DNA of 64,000 bases from Flagellimonas amoyensis. GTDB taxonomy: Bacteria; Bacteroidota; Bacteroidia; Flavobacteriales; Flavobacteriaceae. The notes under the pieces are model-generated. The model had not been told where the DNA came from, did not search any database, and worked only from the letters and a program-made list of their open reading frames with translations. Location: positions 537,418 to 601,417 of the forward strand of contig NZ_QBUK01000001.1 in assembly GCF_003058265.1 (NCBI RefSeq), read 5' to 3'. Shown piece by piece: positions 52,483 through 61,686 of the stretch. Position 1 is the stretch's first letter; each line of letters starts with the position of its first letter. Made by a program: the position numbers and the translations under genes.

Positions 52483-52559
52483 TCAATAGTGTTTTTTAGT
52501 TCGGTTTAAAAAATAATCCCTTGAAAAGTACTAAAAAACAGTCTTTGCTCCCTCAAAAA

Positions 52560-52592
52560 TGTATGGGTTGTATGTAGAACTGTATGGGTTGT
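52560..52592 (-). promoter_or_regulatory. Two 12-bp direct repeats, 21 bases apart, upstream of the OmpA gene
   Basis: TGTATGGGTTGT at 52560-52571 and 52581-52592 (ACAACCCATACA on the coding strand). The 21-base period is two turns of helix, as for a dimer-binding activator. They lie 78-110 bases before the ATG. Confidence 0.5.
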
Positions 52593-52598
52593 TTCGGC

Positions 52599-55049
52599 TT
52601 AGTTCAATTTATAGACAATCAATGAATTGCCTTGGTCCTTGGCCACCAATTCCAGTTTTTTGTCATTGTCCATATCCGTGAGGTCCATGGCCGAGCTACC
52701 ATATACGGGAAAACCGGCAATAGGTTCTGCCTGACTGTCGTAGAGGTATATTTTTTGGTTTTGGATATCGGTCACGCTCACATAGATCTTGTCGTAGATG
52801 TAGAAAATCTTGGGTTTGGAATAAACACCTAGGTCCAGCTCCACTTTCTTGCCCCTGATGCTAAGGACATTGTCATCCATGAACACGAGCGTATTGCTGG
52901 TGGCGAACATGCCGTGGTCCTTGTTCATGTTGAAATTGGTCGCGGTGAGTTGCCCCTTGGTGTCTATCTGGTGAAGCACACCCTCTGTATTGGTCACCGA
53001 GAACTTGTTCTTATATAGGAATACCTCGTTGGTGGAAAAATTGATTTTCTCGGCAATCTTGATCCGTTCGCTGCCGGTGCGGTGCAATACCTTTAAGGTA
53101 TTGTCCTCGAGTTTGAAGACCAGATAATCCTTGTTGGCCATCCGGAAATGCTTCGGTGCCCCCAAAATGGTACTCGGTGCTTCAGTAAAGGTGAAACCAC
53201 TGACAATCTTCGCTTGGTTGTTGTACATGAACACCTTCTTGCCTTGGGTAATGACAAAGCGGTAGTCCTTTCGACCATCATAATCAAAAATGGCCAACGG
53301 ATTGAGGTTGCCACCTTCGAAATGGATCTTGAAAGGAGGTACATCCTCCCCATTGCGGTCCACGATCATAAATTCGTCATTGGTACAGAAGGCCAATTGC
53401 AATCTTCCGTTCTTGTAAATGTCCACCTGCTGAATGGGCCCCTGGATACGACTATCCAGTGCTTTGGTCCAAAGCACCTTCCCTTCGGTGGAGATCAGGT
53501 AAAGGACATTGTTCTGGTCCTGCACCACAATTTCCTGTTTGTTGGTCCTGTGGTTCTTCACGAACTGGGGGTCCAGGGCCAAGTCGGTGTCCAGCTCCAA
53601 GGTGAACAGCGGGGAGACCGTATTGCTTTCCTGTACCGCACCTATTTTTGAGGCCAATATGTTGAAATGGGCAAAATCCGTATCCGACACAAGTTGCGAA
53701 GCAATGGCATATTCGTCCAAGTCCACTTTTTTAATGGATTCGGTCATTTCAGGAGCCAAGTCCCGTTCGGCAAAAAAATCGACTCCGGAACCATCCGATA
53801 TAAATAGGATGCTGGACTCATTGGCCAGCGGGGCCTTCGCTGTTTTGTAGAGGGTGGAATTGGTAAAGGAGGCTCCACTTTTGTAATTGCTGATGACCGT
53901 CTGCAAAGGTTCTATGTCCTGCGCAAAGATGAAACTGTTTTCCAAGATGGTGCAGAAGTTGGATTCAAAGTCCTTGACCAATGGCGCAAATGCTCCGGTC
54001 AGAAAATTTTTATCCTGTACCCCCAAGATCTCGCTGCCCTGATAAGAGTCAGAGGATGTCTTGCCGCTGTCTAGAAAATCATAGAGGCTTTCGGTACCAA
54101 AGGAATTCAGCATCACCACTTTTTGGTTGTTCAGGTAAACGATGCCCACTTCTTCAATGGTATTGAAAAGGGAGTCCACCGCTTTGGTCCTGTCCAAATA
54201 GGTGTTCTGGTTTTTGGCGAAGACCTGATAATCGTCAAAAGTATAGGAGATCAACGCTTGGGTGTTCATTGGGGCATACTGGGGTGTTTTGTTGGCCAAT
54301 GGTGATGTCCCTTTGAACAGGTTGATGAAATTTTTGGTGGAATCCGGTGCCATGGCGATCCCATTGAGGCTCACCCTGTCGGAATTCGCGCTGAAATCCA
54401 AGGAAACCCACTCGGACAGTGGTTTTTTGGTTTTGTCTTCCTTGAATGGAAGCAGGGAAGGGTTTTCGTTCAAGTTCAGGAAAAATGTGGCCGACTTGTT
54501 GGGCGATGTGGTCCCGTAAAGTTTTTTCAGTGTAGGGTTGATGGGATTGGCATCCTTCGCACGGATCATGTTTTCCATGAGCAGGAGGGAGGAGGCCATC
54601 ACAATCTCTTTGCCTTCGGACAGGCTATAGATTTCATTGGCGCCGAGGGTATATTTGGTAATGGAGGTGTTCTGGTAGGTCAAGGTCTCAACGGTCTTGT
54701 CCGTCACCTTTTCCAGGTCAAAGATCTCAGGATGGTTGGGGGCGACCAAGACAAAGTCATAATTGTCCTTGCCCACCTCGTACAATGCCAAAAGACAGGT
54801 CGCCTTGGTGGATACATATCCAAGATTGTCCAGTTTGCCCCAAAGCCCGTCATAAGTGGAAAGCCCCTTGATGTTTGCCAAAAAGGAGTTGTTTTTCAAC
54901 TCGCTTTTGAAATTGGGGAGGTTTTGGATCTTGATGACCAATGTGGGGTCTGGGGGGAGGTGTTCCAAAAGTGAATCTTTGGTCTTGACCTCCTTTGTGC
55001 AGGAAAGGGCCAAAACGCTGAGCAAGCAGAACCAAATCTTAAATCTCAT
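52599..55049 (-). CDS. Large lipoprotein with DUF3352-like N-half and beta-propeller C-half
   Basis: 816 aa from the ATG at 55049 (MRFKIWFCLLSVLALSC; lipobox Cys at residue 17). The N-terminal half (HLPPDPTLVIKIQNLPNFKS, ANEIYSLSEGKEIVMASSLL, NTQALISYTFDDYQVF) has the look of DUF3352-type periplasmic proteins. From about residue 480 it turns into WD/PQQ-like strands (QNNVLYLISTEGKVLWTKAL, KNGRLQLAFCTNDEFMIVDR, MDNDKKLELVAKDQGNSLIV). The function is unknown. It starts 29 bases after rnhB and probably shares its transcript. Confidence 0.78.
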   Translation of the reverse strand: MRFKIWFCLLSVLALSCTKEVKTKDSLLEHLPPDPTLVIKIQNLPNFKSELKNNSFLANIKGLSTYDGLWGKLDNLGYVSTKATCLLALYEVGKDNYDFVLVAPNHPEIFDLEKVTDKTVETLTYQNTSITKYTLGANEIYSLSEGKEIVMASSLLLMENMIRAKDANPINPTLKKLYGTTSPNKSATFFLNLNENPSLLPFKEDKTKKPLSEWVSLDFSANSDRVSLNGIAMAPDSTKNFINLFKGTSPLANKTPQYAPMNTQALISYTFDDYQVFAKNQNTYLDRTKAVDSLFNTIEEVGIVYLNNQKVVMLNSFGTESLYDFLDSGKTSSDSYQGSEILGVQDKNFLTGAFAPLVKDFESNFCTILENSFIFAQDIEPLQTVISNYKSGASFTNSTLYKTAKAPLANESSILFISDGSGVDFFAERDLAPEMTESIKKVDLDEYAIASQLVSDTDFAHFNILASKIGAVQESNTVSPLFTLELDTDLALDPQFVKNHRTNKQEIVVQDQNNVLYLISTEGKVLWTKALDSRIQGPIQQVDIYKNGRLQLAFCTNDEFMIVDRNGEDVPPFKIHFEGGNLNPLAIFDYDGRKDYRFVITQGKKVFMYNNQAKIVSGFTFTEAPSTILGAPKHFRMANKDYLVFKLEDNTLKVLHRTGSERIKIAEKINFSTNEVFLYKNKFSVTNTEGVLHQIDTKGQLTATNFNMNKDHGMFATSNTLVFMDDNVLSIRGKKVELDLGVYSKPKIFYIYDKIYVSVTDIQNQKIYLYDSQAEPIAGFPVYGSSAMDLTDMDNDKKLELVAKDQGNSLIVYKLN

Positions 55050-55078
55050 TGCCGAAGTTTCAAACAAAGTTAGGATTT

Positions 55079-55675
55079 TTAAATATCCAGTGTCAATTGT
55101 TCGGGGAGTAGTCTGAAGCTTTTTCGATGATAAGGGCTGATTCCGTATTGTTTTATGGCTTCCCGATGCTCTTTCGTGGGGTAGCCTTTGTTCTTTTTCC
55201 AGTTGTACATGGGGTATTCCTCATGGATCTTGGCCATGTATTCGTCCCTATGGGTCTTGGCAAGTATGGATGCCGCTGCAATGCTCATGTATTTTCCGTC
55301 ACCCTTCACAATACATTCATGGTCTATGTTCGGGTAGGGTTTGAAACGGTTCCCGTCCACCAAGATAAAGGAAGGGACTTGGGTCATGGAATCCAGTGCC
55401 CGATGCATGGCCAAAAAGGAGGCGTTCAAAATGTTGATCTCATCGATTTCTTCCTGAAACACATGACATACGGAAAAAGATACTGCTTCGTGCTCCAGAA
55501 TTTCCCTTAATATGTCACGCTTGTAATGGGATAACTGCTTGGAATCGTTGAGGATACTGTTCGAAAATCCTTCGGGGAGAATAATGGACGCGGCGGTCAC
55601 TGGGCCGGCCAAACAACCCCTCCCGGCTTCGTCCGTTCCGGCTTCAAAAAAGTTTTTATAACAAGGTTTTAACAT
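55079..55675 (-). CDS. rnhB: Ribonuclease HII
   Basis: 198 aa. The signature [20 protein letters not shown] is at residues 12-31 with the acidic metal ligands, [15 protein letters not shown] follows, and [18 protein letters not shown] is the second RNase HII motif. It removes RNA from RNA/DNA hybrids. Divergent from the SusC gene over a 231-base AT-rich gap. Confidence 0.96.
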   Translation of the reverse strand: MLKPCYKNFFEAGTDEAGRGCLAGPVTAASIILPEGFSNSILNDSKQLSHYKRDILREILEHEAVSFSVCHVFQEEIDEINILNASFLAMHRALDSMTQVPSFILVDGNRFKPYPNIDHECIVKGDGKYMSIAAASILAKTHRDEYMAKIHEEYPMYNWKKNKGYPTKEHREAIKQYGISPYHRKSFRLLPEQLTLDI

Positions 55676-55906
55676 AGGTCTTGAAAAATTAACATATACA
55701 TGCCTAAAATCGACAATTTCACAAAAAAAATGTTAATAAAATTCTTACATTATTGATATGTAGCGATATATATGAAAGGTTCATGTTAAAATTAATAAAA
55801 ATATAAACAGAGTTTTGTTGATTGAAGGTGTTTGGACTTGTTAATTTTTTTGAATATTAACTTATTATATAGATTTTTGGCCGGACTAATTCAAAAAATG
55901 AAATAA

Positions 55907-58900
55907 ATGAGAACTAAGTTAGCATGGATGCTGGCACCGTTTCTGGTGTTCTGCATGTCTTTCTCTTATGGACAAGAGAAAACAATTTCAGGTAACGTGA
56001 CTGACCAAAGTGGTTTGCCACTTCCTGGTGTCTCCATTGTGGTTGTTGGGACCGCAAATGGGACACAGACGGATTTTGATGGCAACTACGTTATTTCGGC
56101 TGGTACGGGTCAAGTACTGCGATTCAGTTATGTTGGCCAAAAAACAGTTGAGAGAACTGTAGGTGCGTCATCATCAATTAATGTGCAGATGGAGGAAGAT
56201 GCCCAGGCACTGGAAGAGGTTGTCGTAACAGCGGCATTGAATATTGAAAGGAAGCCTAGGGAACTTTCTTACTCAGTAGCTTCTGTTCAAGGGGATAATC
56301 TAACAAAAACTAGGGCTGTTAATGCAGCTACCGCTATTGTGGGTAAAGTTTCTGGTTTGCAGATTAATACAACCAACAACGGGGTTAATCCTAATACACG
56401 GGTTGTTTTAAGGGGTAATCGTTCTTTATTGGGTAACAACCAGGCGTTAATAGTTGTGGATGGTTATCCTTCTTCTAGGAATGCACTAGATCGAATCAAT
56501 CCTAATGACATTGCAGATATCAGTGTTCTGAAAGGGGCAAATGCCGCAGCTTTGTATGGGTCGGATGCATCGAATGGTGTTATCATGATTACCACAAAGA
56601 GAGGTAAAGGAAAACTTTCTGTCACGTATAATACTTCTTATCAAGCCGAAACAGTGTCGTATATGCCTGAATTCCAAGATAAGTTTGGTGTTGGCGGGTT
56701 TCCTGATGGTACGCTCTATCCTTTGGAGAATGTAAACTGGGGGCCAGCGTATGACGGTAGAATGGTGGAGGCCAGTGAGTATTACGAAGATGAAAATGGG
56801 GATTACATTCCTGGAAGAGTTTGGATGGTGCCATTCAGCCCAATAAAAAACAATCATAAAAGTTTCTTCAATACAGGCTCGACCATTCGTCATGGTGTCA
56901 CTTTGAGTGGTGGTGGAGATGAAGGGGACTTCTTGTTTTCCTTAGATCAAACTAACGTTGAAGGTATTGTTCCAAAAGACCAGTATAATAGAACCAATGT
57001 GCGTTTGTCGGCTAATAGAAAGTTTGAAAAGCTTGAGGTTGGGGGCAATTTTTCTTTCTTTCGTTCCCATGCTAATGTTGTGTCTGAAGAGGCAGGAAGA
57101 CAAGGTCGACCATTGTATTGGAATATTATAAATACGCCATTGCATATTCCTATTACAGAAATGAAGAATTGGAGAGATGGAGAATATACTAGAAATGAAG
57201 TTTCTTATTATGCTTTCTATGAGAACCCATATTTTATAGTTGATACCCAGAGAGAGAAAACCGATGTAAATGAGTTTAACTATATAGGTCATCTCAAATA
57301 TAACATCACCGATTGGGCAAGTTTGTTGTGGAGAGGTGGTTACACTAATACTACTGAGCGTTACAAACGTCAATTGGGTGGATTGTCTTATGCTTTTGAA
57401 CTTCAACACCCTTACTCAAGAATGGATGAATATGGGTCTAGTGTTGTTGATCGAATAGAAAATACGACAAGGTTCAATAATGATTTCATTTTGAATATTG
57501 ACAAGGATTTAAACAGTCATTTTAATTTGAACATGAACCTTGGTCAGAACGTTCGTATTTATGATCGTAAAAGAGTTGAGGTTTCTGGTGAGAATTTGAT
57601 TATTCCTGATTTTTGGAACGTTTCCACTTTGACCGGAGCTTTGGATGGGGGAGAAGAATCGGAAGAATTCCGAAAAGTAGCGGTTTACGGCGATCTTACT
57701 TTAGGTTTCAATGATTATCTCTTTTTGAACTTTACTGCAAGAAATGACTGGTCTTCGACATTGCCCAAAAACAATCGTTCTTTTTTCTACCCTGGAGCAG
57801 GTCTTTCGTTTGTAGCTTCCGATGCTTTTCCTGGTTTGAAGAGCGATAGGGGTCTGGGATATTTGAAAGCGAATTTTAACATAACCAAGACGGGTAATGA
57901 CCCTGGTGCATATGTGACAAACCCTTCTTTTTATACTCCAGATGGATTTCCATTTGGCGGTACGGCAGGACTGGCACAAGATGCAGATGACAGGGTTTCG
58001 GCCTCTAACTTAAAGCCTGAGTTTACCACGGCGATGGAAGTTGGCTTGGAAATGCAGTTCTTTCGGTCACGATTGACAAGTAGCATCACAGCATACCAAA
58101 CAAATTCTACAGATCAAATTGTGCCTATAAACATTGCTTCTTCATCTGGAGCTCAAAGTATGTGGACCAATATTGGTGAGGTGCAGAACCAAGGTATTGA
58201 GGTTGATTTGTCAGGTAAAATATTCTCAACCCAAGACTTTTCATGGGATGTTGGTATAAATTATACTGCGATGAAATCAGAGGTGCTTTCGTTGACAGAG
58301 GGTGTGGATCGTGTGGACATTGGTGGATTTGCTGCTGCACAAATTGTAGCTGAAGTAGGACAACCTTACCCGATGATTAGGACCACAGCTTATGAGCGCG
58401 ATGATTTGGGAAGGATAATTGTTGATGGTAACGGAGACCCTATTAGAAGCGCAGACATGAGAACAGTTGGAAAAACCACACCTGATTATATTGTTGGTCT
58501 TAACACTAATGTCAGGTTTAAGAACTTTAACTTCTATGCAGTGCTTGATTATAGGACAGGACATTATTTCTACAACAGTATTGTTGATGCTATGGAGTTT
58601 ACAGGTTTGACTCAACATAGTGCTTCGTCGAATCGTCAACCTTTCATTTTCCCAAATTCATCATATTCTGATGGGAATGGAGGCTATGTTGCCAACGATG
58701 ATCGTCCTACTTCTGGAGGAGGGAATGCATTCTGGGATGCATATAATGATGTCAAAGAAAATTATGTGACCGATGCTACCACCCTGAAAATAAGAGAGGT
58801 TTCTTTATCTTATAATTTTGGTAAAGAAATATTGGATAGAATTGGAATGGATGGACTCAGTTTGGGTGTATTTGGTAGAAATCTTTTCACATTCAGACCC

Positions 58901-59023
58901 AAGGACAATGTTTATACGGATCCTGAATTCAACTTTACAACAGGTAATGCGGTTGGTGTTGGTACCCAAGCGCAAACCGCACCTACAAGGCAATACGGTA
59001 TAACGCTATCTGTTAATTTCTAA
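55907..59023 (+). CDS. SusC/RagA family TonB-linked outer membrane protein
   Basis: 1038 aa. A signal peptide (LAPFLVFCMSFSYGQ) leads into a carboxypeptidase-like domain (ISGNVTDQSGLPLPGVSIVV), a TonB box region (QALEEVVVTAALNIERK), a plug domain (ATAIVGKVSGLQINTTNNGV, LKGANAAALYGSDASNGVI) and a barrel ending RQYGITLSVNF with a terminal Phe. It pairs with the SusD-like gene 10 bases downstream to import a substrate, usually an oligosaccharide or peptide. No glycoside hydrolase is in the window, so the cargo is unknown. Base composition is more AT-rich than the surrounding core genes. Confidence 0.95.
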   Translation: MRTKLAWMLAPFLVFCMSFSYGQEKTISGNVTDQSGLPLPGVSIVVVGTANGTQTDFDGNYVISAGTGQVLRFSYVGQKTVERTVGASSSINVQMEEDAQALEEVVVTAALNIERKPRELSYSVASVQGDNLTKTRAVNAATAIVGKVSGLQINTTNNGVNPNTRVVLRGNRSLLGNNQALIVVDGYPSSRNALDRINPNDIADISVLKGANAAALYGSDASNGVIMITTKRGKGKLSVTYNTSYQAETVSYMPEFQDKFGVGGFPDGTLYPLENVNWGPAYDGRMVEASEYYEDENGDYIPGRVWMVPFSPIKNNHKSFFNTGSTIRHGVTLSGGGDEGDFLFSLDQTNVEGIVPKDQYNRTNVRLSANRKFEKLEVGGNFSFFRSHANVVSEEAGRQGRPLYWNIINTPLHIPITEMKNWRDGEYTRNEVSYYAFYENPYFIVDTQREKTDVNEFNYIGHLKYNITDWASLLWRGGYTNTTERYKRQLGGLSYAFELQHPYSRMDEYGSSVVDRIENTTRFNNDFILNIDKDLNSHFNLNMNLGQNVRIYDRKRVEVSGENLIIPDFWNVSTLTGALDGGEESEEFRKVAVYGDLTLGFNDYLFLNFTARNDWSSTLPKNNRSFFYPGAGLSFVASDAFPGLKSDRGLGYLKANFNITKTGNDPGAYVTNPSFYTPDGFPFGGTAGLAQDADDRVSASNLKPEFTTAMEVGLEMQFFRSRLTSSITAYQTNSTDQIVPINIASSSGAQSMWTNIGEVQNQGIEVDLSGKIFSTQDFSWDVGINYTAMKSEVLSLTEGVDRVDIGGFAAAQIVAEVGQPYPMIRTTAYERDDLGRIIVDGNGDPIRSADMRTVGKTTPDYIVGLNTNVRFKNFNFYAVLDYRTGHYFYNSIVDAMEFTGLTQHSASSNRQPFIFPNSSYSDGNGGYVANDDRPTSGGGNAFWDAYNDVKENYVTDATTLKIREVSLSYNFGKEILDRIGMDGLSLGVFGRNLFTFRPKDNVYTDPEFNFTTGNAVGVGTQAQTAPTRQYGITLSVNF

Positions 59024-59033
59024 AAAAAAACTT

Positions 59034-60545
59034 ATGAAAACTAAGAAAATACATGCGATATCATTTTTGATATTGGTTTTTGGAATTTTATTAGTGGGTT
59101 GTAGTGATAATTTTTATGACGTGAACGACAACCCCAATGACCCGTCAATTTCTACTCCAGGCCTTACATTGCCTGCTGCTCAGGAATATTTTGCTTCACT
59201 TAACGCAACAACTATGGCCTATATGGGTAATATGTTTGTTTATAACTGGTCCAAGCCATCCAACTGGTCTGCAAACCAAGATTATATGAGGTATAATATA
59301 ACTACATCTTTTAATGCTACAATATTTGAAACTTCATATGTAGACATTCTTAAGAACCTTACCTATGTCGAAACTTATGAGGATCCAACGGGTGCTGTAG
59401 ATTATTCTGCATATAAAGCAATCTCCGCTGTTTTAAAAGGATTTCAATATCAGTTGTTGGTAGATATTTATGGTGATATCCCTTACTCAGAAGCAAATCT
59501 GAGAGGGGACAATCCTACTCCGGCCTATGATGATGCAGAGACTATATATAAGGATGTGATTGATAAATTGACTGCAGCTGCTATTTTGGCTGGAAATTTA
59601 CCCGAAAATGCTGAAAATCCTGGTGATAACGATATCATTTTTGGTGGTGATATGGATAAATGGGCTCAATTTGCAAATACAGTTAAATTAAGAATGCTTG
59701 TCCGCTTGAGCAATACCGGTCAATCTTCATATATTAATGAGGAAATTGCAAAAATTAATGCAAACGGGCATGGTTTTATTACTGAAGATGTGTCATCGAA
59801 TCCTGGTTATAGTAATGATTTGGAGGCAAGACAGAGTCCCTTCTATGGATACTTTTTCAGAATCAACGGAAGTCAAGAAGACAGAAATGATTTTACCGTC
59901 GCATCTGATTACACTATAGCTTATTTGACAGATACGAACGATCCAAGGTTGGGATATTTGTATAACCCATCTGCCAATAATGATGAATTTAAGGGATCTG
60001 TTCAAGCTGTAGATTTACCTGGTACTGGATTCACTAGTAATGACCTATCCAAAGTGGGAACGGGGTTGCTCAAAGAGGCTGAGCAAGACCAGATAATTAT
60101 GAGTCTTTCTGAGGCACTGTTGATTCAGGCCGAAGCGGTTGCAAATCCGGATATTAATCTAGCTGGAAATGCCCAGGCATTATATGAAGAAGCTATCGTG
60201 GCCCATTTTGAGTATCTCGGTGTGGAAGATGCTTCTACAGAAGCTGCAACATACTATGGCCAGAATATAGAAAATGTAGGTTGGGTAGCGTCGTCAGATA
60301 AGATTGAGGCAATCATAACACAAAAATGGATTGCATTGAATGGTATAGCTTCAATTGAATCATGGATTGATTTGACACGTACAGGTTTCCCAGAAGGGTT
60401 GCCAATTCCAGTTGATGCCCAAAATTTAGGCCGTACTAGACCAGTAAGACTACTTTATCCTCAATCTGAATTAAGTAGGAATGCTAATAATGTTCCATCA
60501 CAATCGGCTAGTGATGCATTCAACAGTGCTCCTTTTTGGAAATAA
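59034..60545 (+). CDS. SusD/RagB family nutrient-binding lipoprotein
   Basis: 503 aa. Lipoprotein signal FLILVFGILLVGCSDNFYDV (Cys near residue 23) followed by NDNPNDPSISTPGLTLPAAQ, the usual SusD opening. TPR-type helices and the conserved LLVDIYGDIPYSEANLRGD and EALLIQAEAVANPDINLAG sit in the middle and late parts, with QKWIALNGIASIESWIDLTR near the end. It caps the SusC barrel at the cell surface and catches the substrate. It follows SusC by 10 bases and precedes the third lipoprotein gene by 18. Confidence 0.94.
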   Translation: MKTKKIHAISFLILVFGILLVGCSDNFYDVNDNPNDPSISTPGLTLPAAQEYFASLNATTMAYMGNMFVYNWSKPSNWSANQDYMRYNITTSFNATIFETSYVDILKNLTYVETYEDPTGAVDYSAYKAISAVLKGFQYQLLVDIYGDIPYSEANLRGDNPTPAYDDAETIYKDVIDKLTAAAILAGNLPENAENPGDNDIIFGGDMDKWAQFANTVKLRMLVRLSNTGQSSYINEEIAKINANGHGFITEDVSSNPGYSNDLEARQSPFYGYFFRINGSQEDRNDFTVASDYTIAYLTDTNDPRLGYLYNPSANNDEFKGSVQAVDLPGTGFTSNDLSKVGTGLLKEAEQDQIIMSLSEALLIQAEAVANPDINLAGNAQALYEEAIVAHFEYLGVEDASTEAATYYGQNIENVGWVASSDKIEAIITQKWIALNGIASIESWIDLTRTGFPEGLPIPVDAQNLGRTRPVRLLYPQSELSRNANNVPSQSASDAFNSAPFWK

Positions 60546-60563
60546 AAGCTAAAAAAAAGAACG

Positions 60564-61448
60564 ATGAAGAATCAATATATAAAGTATATAAAAAATGGAT
60601 TGGTAATGAGCTTTTGCGCCCTTACCATGAGTTCATGTTTGTTGGATGATGAGAAAACAGATTTTGGCAAAGGAGCCAATTTAGTTGGATTTGCCAGTGG
60701 CTCCCTTACAGTAAGGGCCGAAGCAAATGGAGAGGAAGTCAGCTCCCAAATTCCTATTAGGGTTATTGGGCCAACGGTGAAGGATTTCAGGGACGATATC
60801 ACTGTAACCGTGGAGGTTGATCCTAGCTCGACAGCAGTGGAAGGGGTAAATTTCCGTCTTGATGCCAATACAATAACATTGAGCCCTGATGGTAGTGATA
60901 TGTATGAGGGAAATCTTCCTATAACTATTCTTACAGATGGAATAATGACACCTGTCGATGTTGCGCCTATCCTAAATCTTTCCATTACTCAGGTGTCCTC
61001 GGAGGGATATATTGTCATTAACGACAAAACTGAAAATGTTTCAGCGTCCATAGCATATACCTGTCCATTCAGTATTGCGGATTATGAAGGAACCTACATT
61101 GCCACAACTGATGAATTTGGGATATATATAGGACAGACACTTCCTTTTGAAGTTGTTGCCGGCCCTGGTGAAAATCAAATCACATTGGTGAACGTTGCCG
61201 CTCACCCTGAAGAGTATGACGTTGTTGTTGATGTAGATCCGAGTACAGGAGATTTAACTATAGCTAGACAGCCAGCTCTGAACTATACTAATTTTGGAGC
61301 AACGCCTTATGGGGAACTTAGCTGGGAAGGGTCTGGAACAAGTGCCCCTGGTCCTGGATATTGTGTTGGGGTTTTGGATATGACCAATGGTTATTTTGTA
61401 GCTGCTGGTACTTTTGGACAGTTTAGAACTGTTTTTGAAAAGCAATAA
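60564..61448 (+). CDS. SusE/DUF1735-like surface lipoprotein
   Basis: 294 aa. Lipoprotein signal SFCALTMSSCLLDDEKTDFG (Cys near residue 25). The N-terminal 130 residues (LVGFASGSLTVRAEANGEEV, ISVxV-like DDITVTVEVDPSSTAVEGVN) look like the DUF1735/BT_3987-type beta-sandwich that begins many SusE-like or glycan-binding lipoproteins. The C-terminal half is a second beta domain ending FGQFRTVFEKQ. As the third gene of the SusCD operon it probably helps bind the substrate. A strong terminator follows. Confidence 0.8.
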   Translation: MKNQYIKYIKNGLVMSFCALTMSSCLLDDEKTDFGKGANLVGFASGSLTVRAEANGEEVSSQIPIRVIGPTVKDFRDDITVTVEVDPSSTAVEGVNFRLDANTITLSPDGSDMYEGNLPITILTDGIMTPVDVAPILNLSITQVSSEGYIVINDKTENVSASIAYTCPFSIADYEGTYIATTDEFGIYIGQTLPFEVVAGPGENQITLVNVAAHPEEYDVVVDVDPSTGDLTIARQPALNYTNFGATPYGELSWEGSGTSAPGPGYCVGVLDMTNGYFVAAGTFGQFRTVFEKQ

Positions 61449-61483
61449 ACCTTAAGTAGTATCCTTAATAAACTTAAGAAAGG

Positions 61484-61512
61484 CCATCCCGATTTCGGGA
61501 TGGTTTTTTTAT
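61484..61512 (+). terminator. Terminator of the SusC-SusD operon
   Basis: CCATCCCGA (61484-61492), loop TT, TCGGGATGG (61495-61503), then seven T. A perfect 9-bp stem 35 bases beyond the stop. Confidence 0.93.
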
Positions 61513-61660
61513 TATAAAATCATTAGAAGGTAGAAATTTATATTAATCATTATTTGAATGAGGTCAAACAAATTACGAATAAAGGCTGGCTGAAAAGTGA
61601 TTGGCCCACAATGAATTTGGGTAGTAAATTTTTTTCACATTTCTTTAAAAACAAAACTTT

Positions 61661-61668
61661 TACCTTTG
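61661..61668 (+). promoter_or_regulatory. Promoter -7 box of the putative porin gene
   Basis: TACCTTTG lies 18 bases before the ATG at 61687, matching TAnnTTTG. Its place shows that the in-frame ATG at 61666 lies inside the promoter and is not the start. Confidence 0.6.
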
Positions 61669-61686
61669 TTGGACCAATATCATGGA

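Noticed and set aside
55676..55906. Search for a riboswitch or small gene in the rnhB-SusC gap
   Set aside because: Only AT-rich sequence with weak promoter-like stretches; no conserved RNA motif or credible frame.
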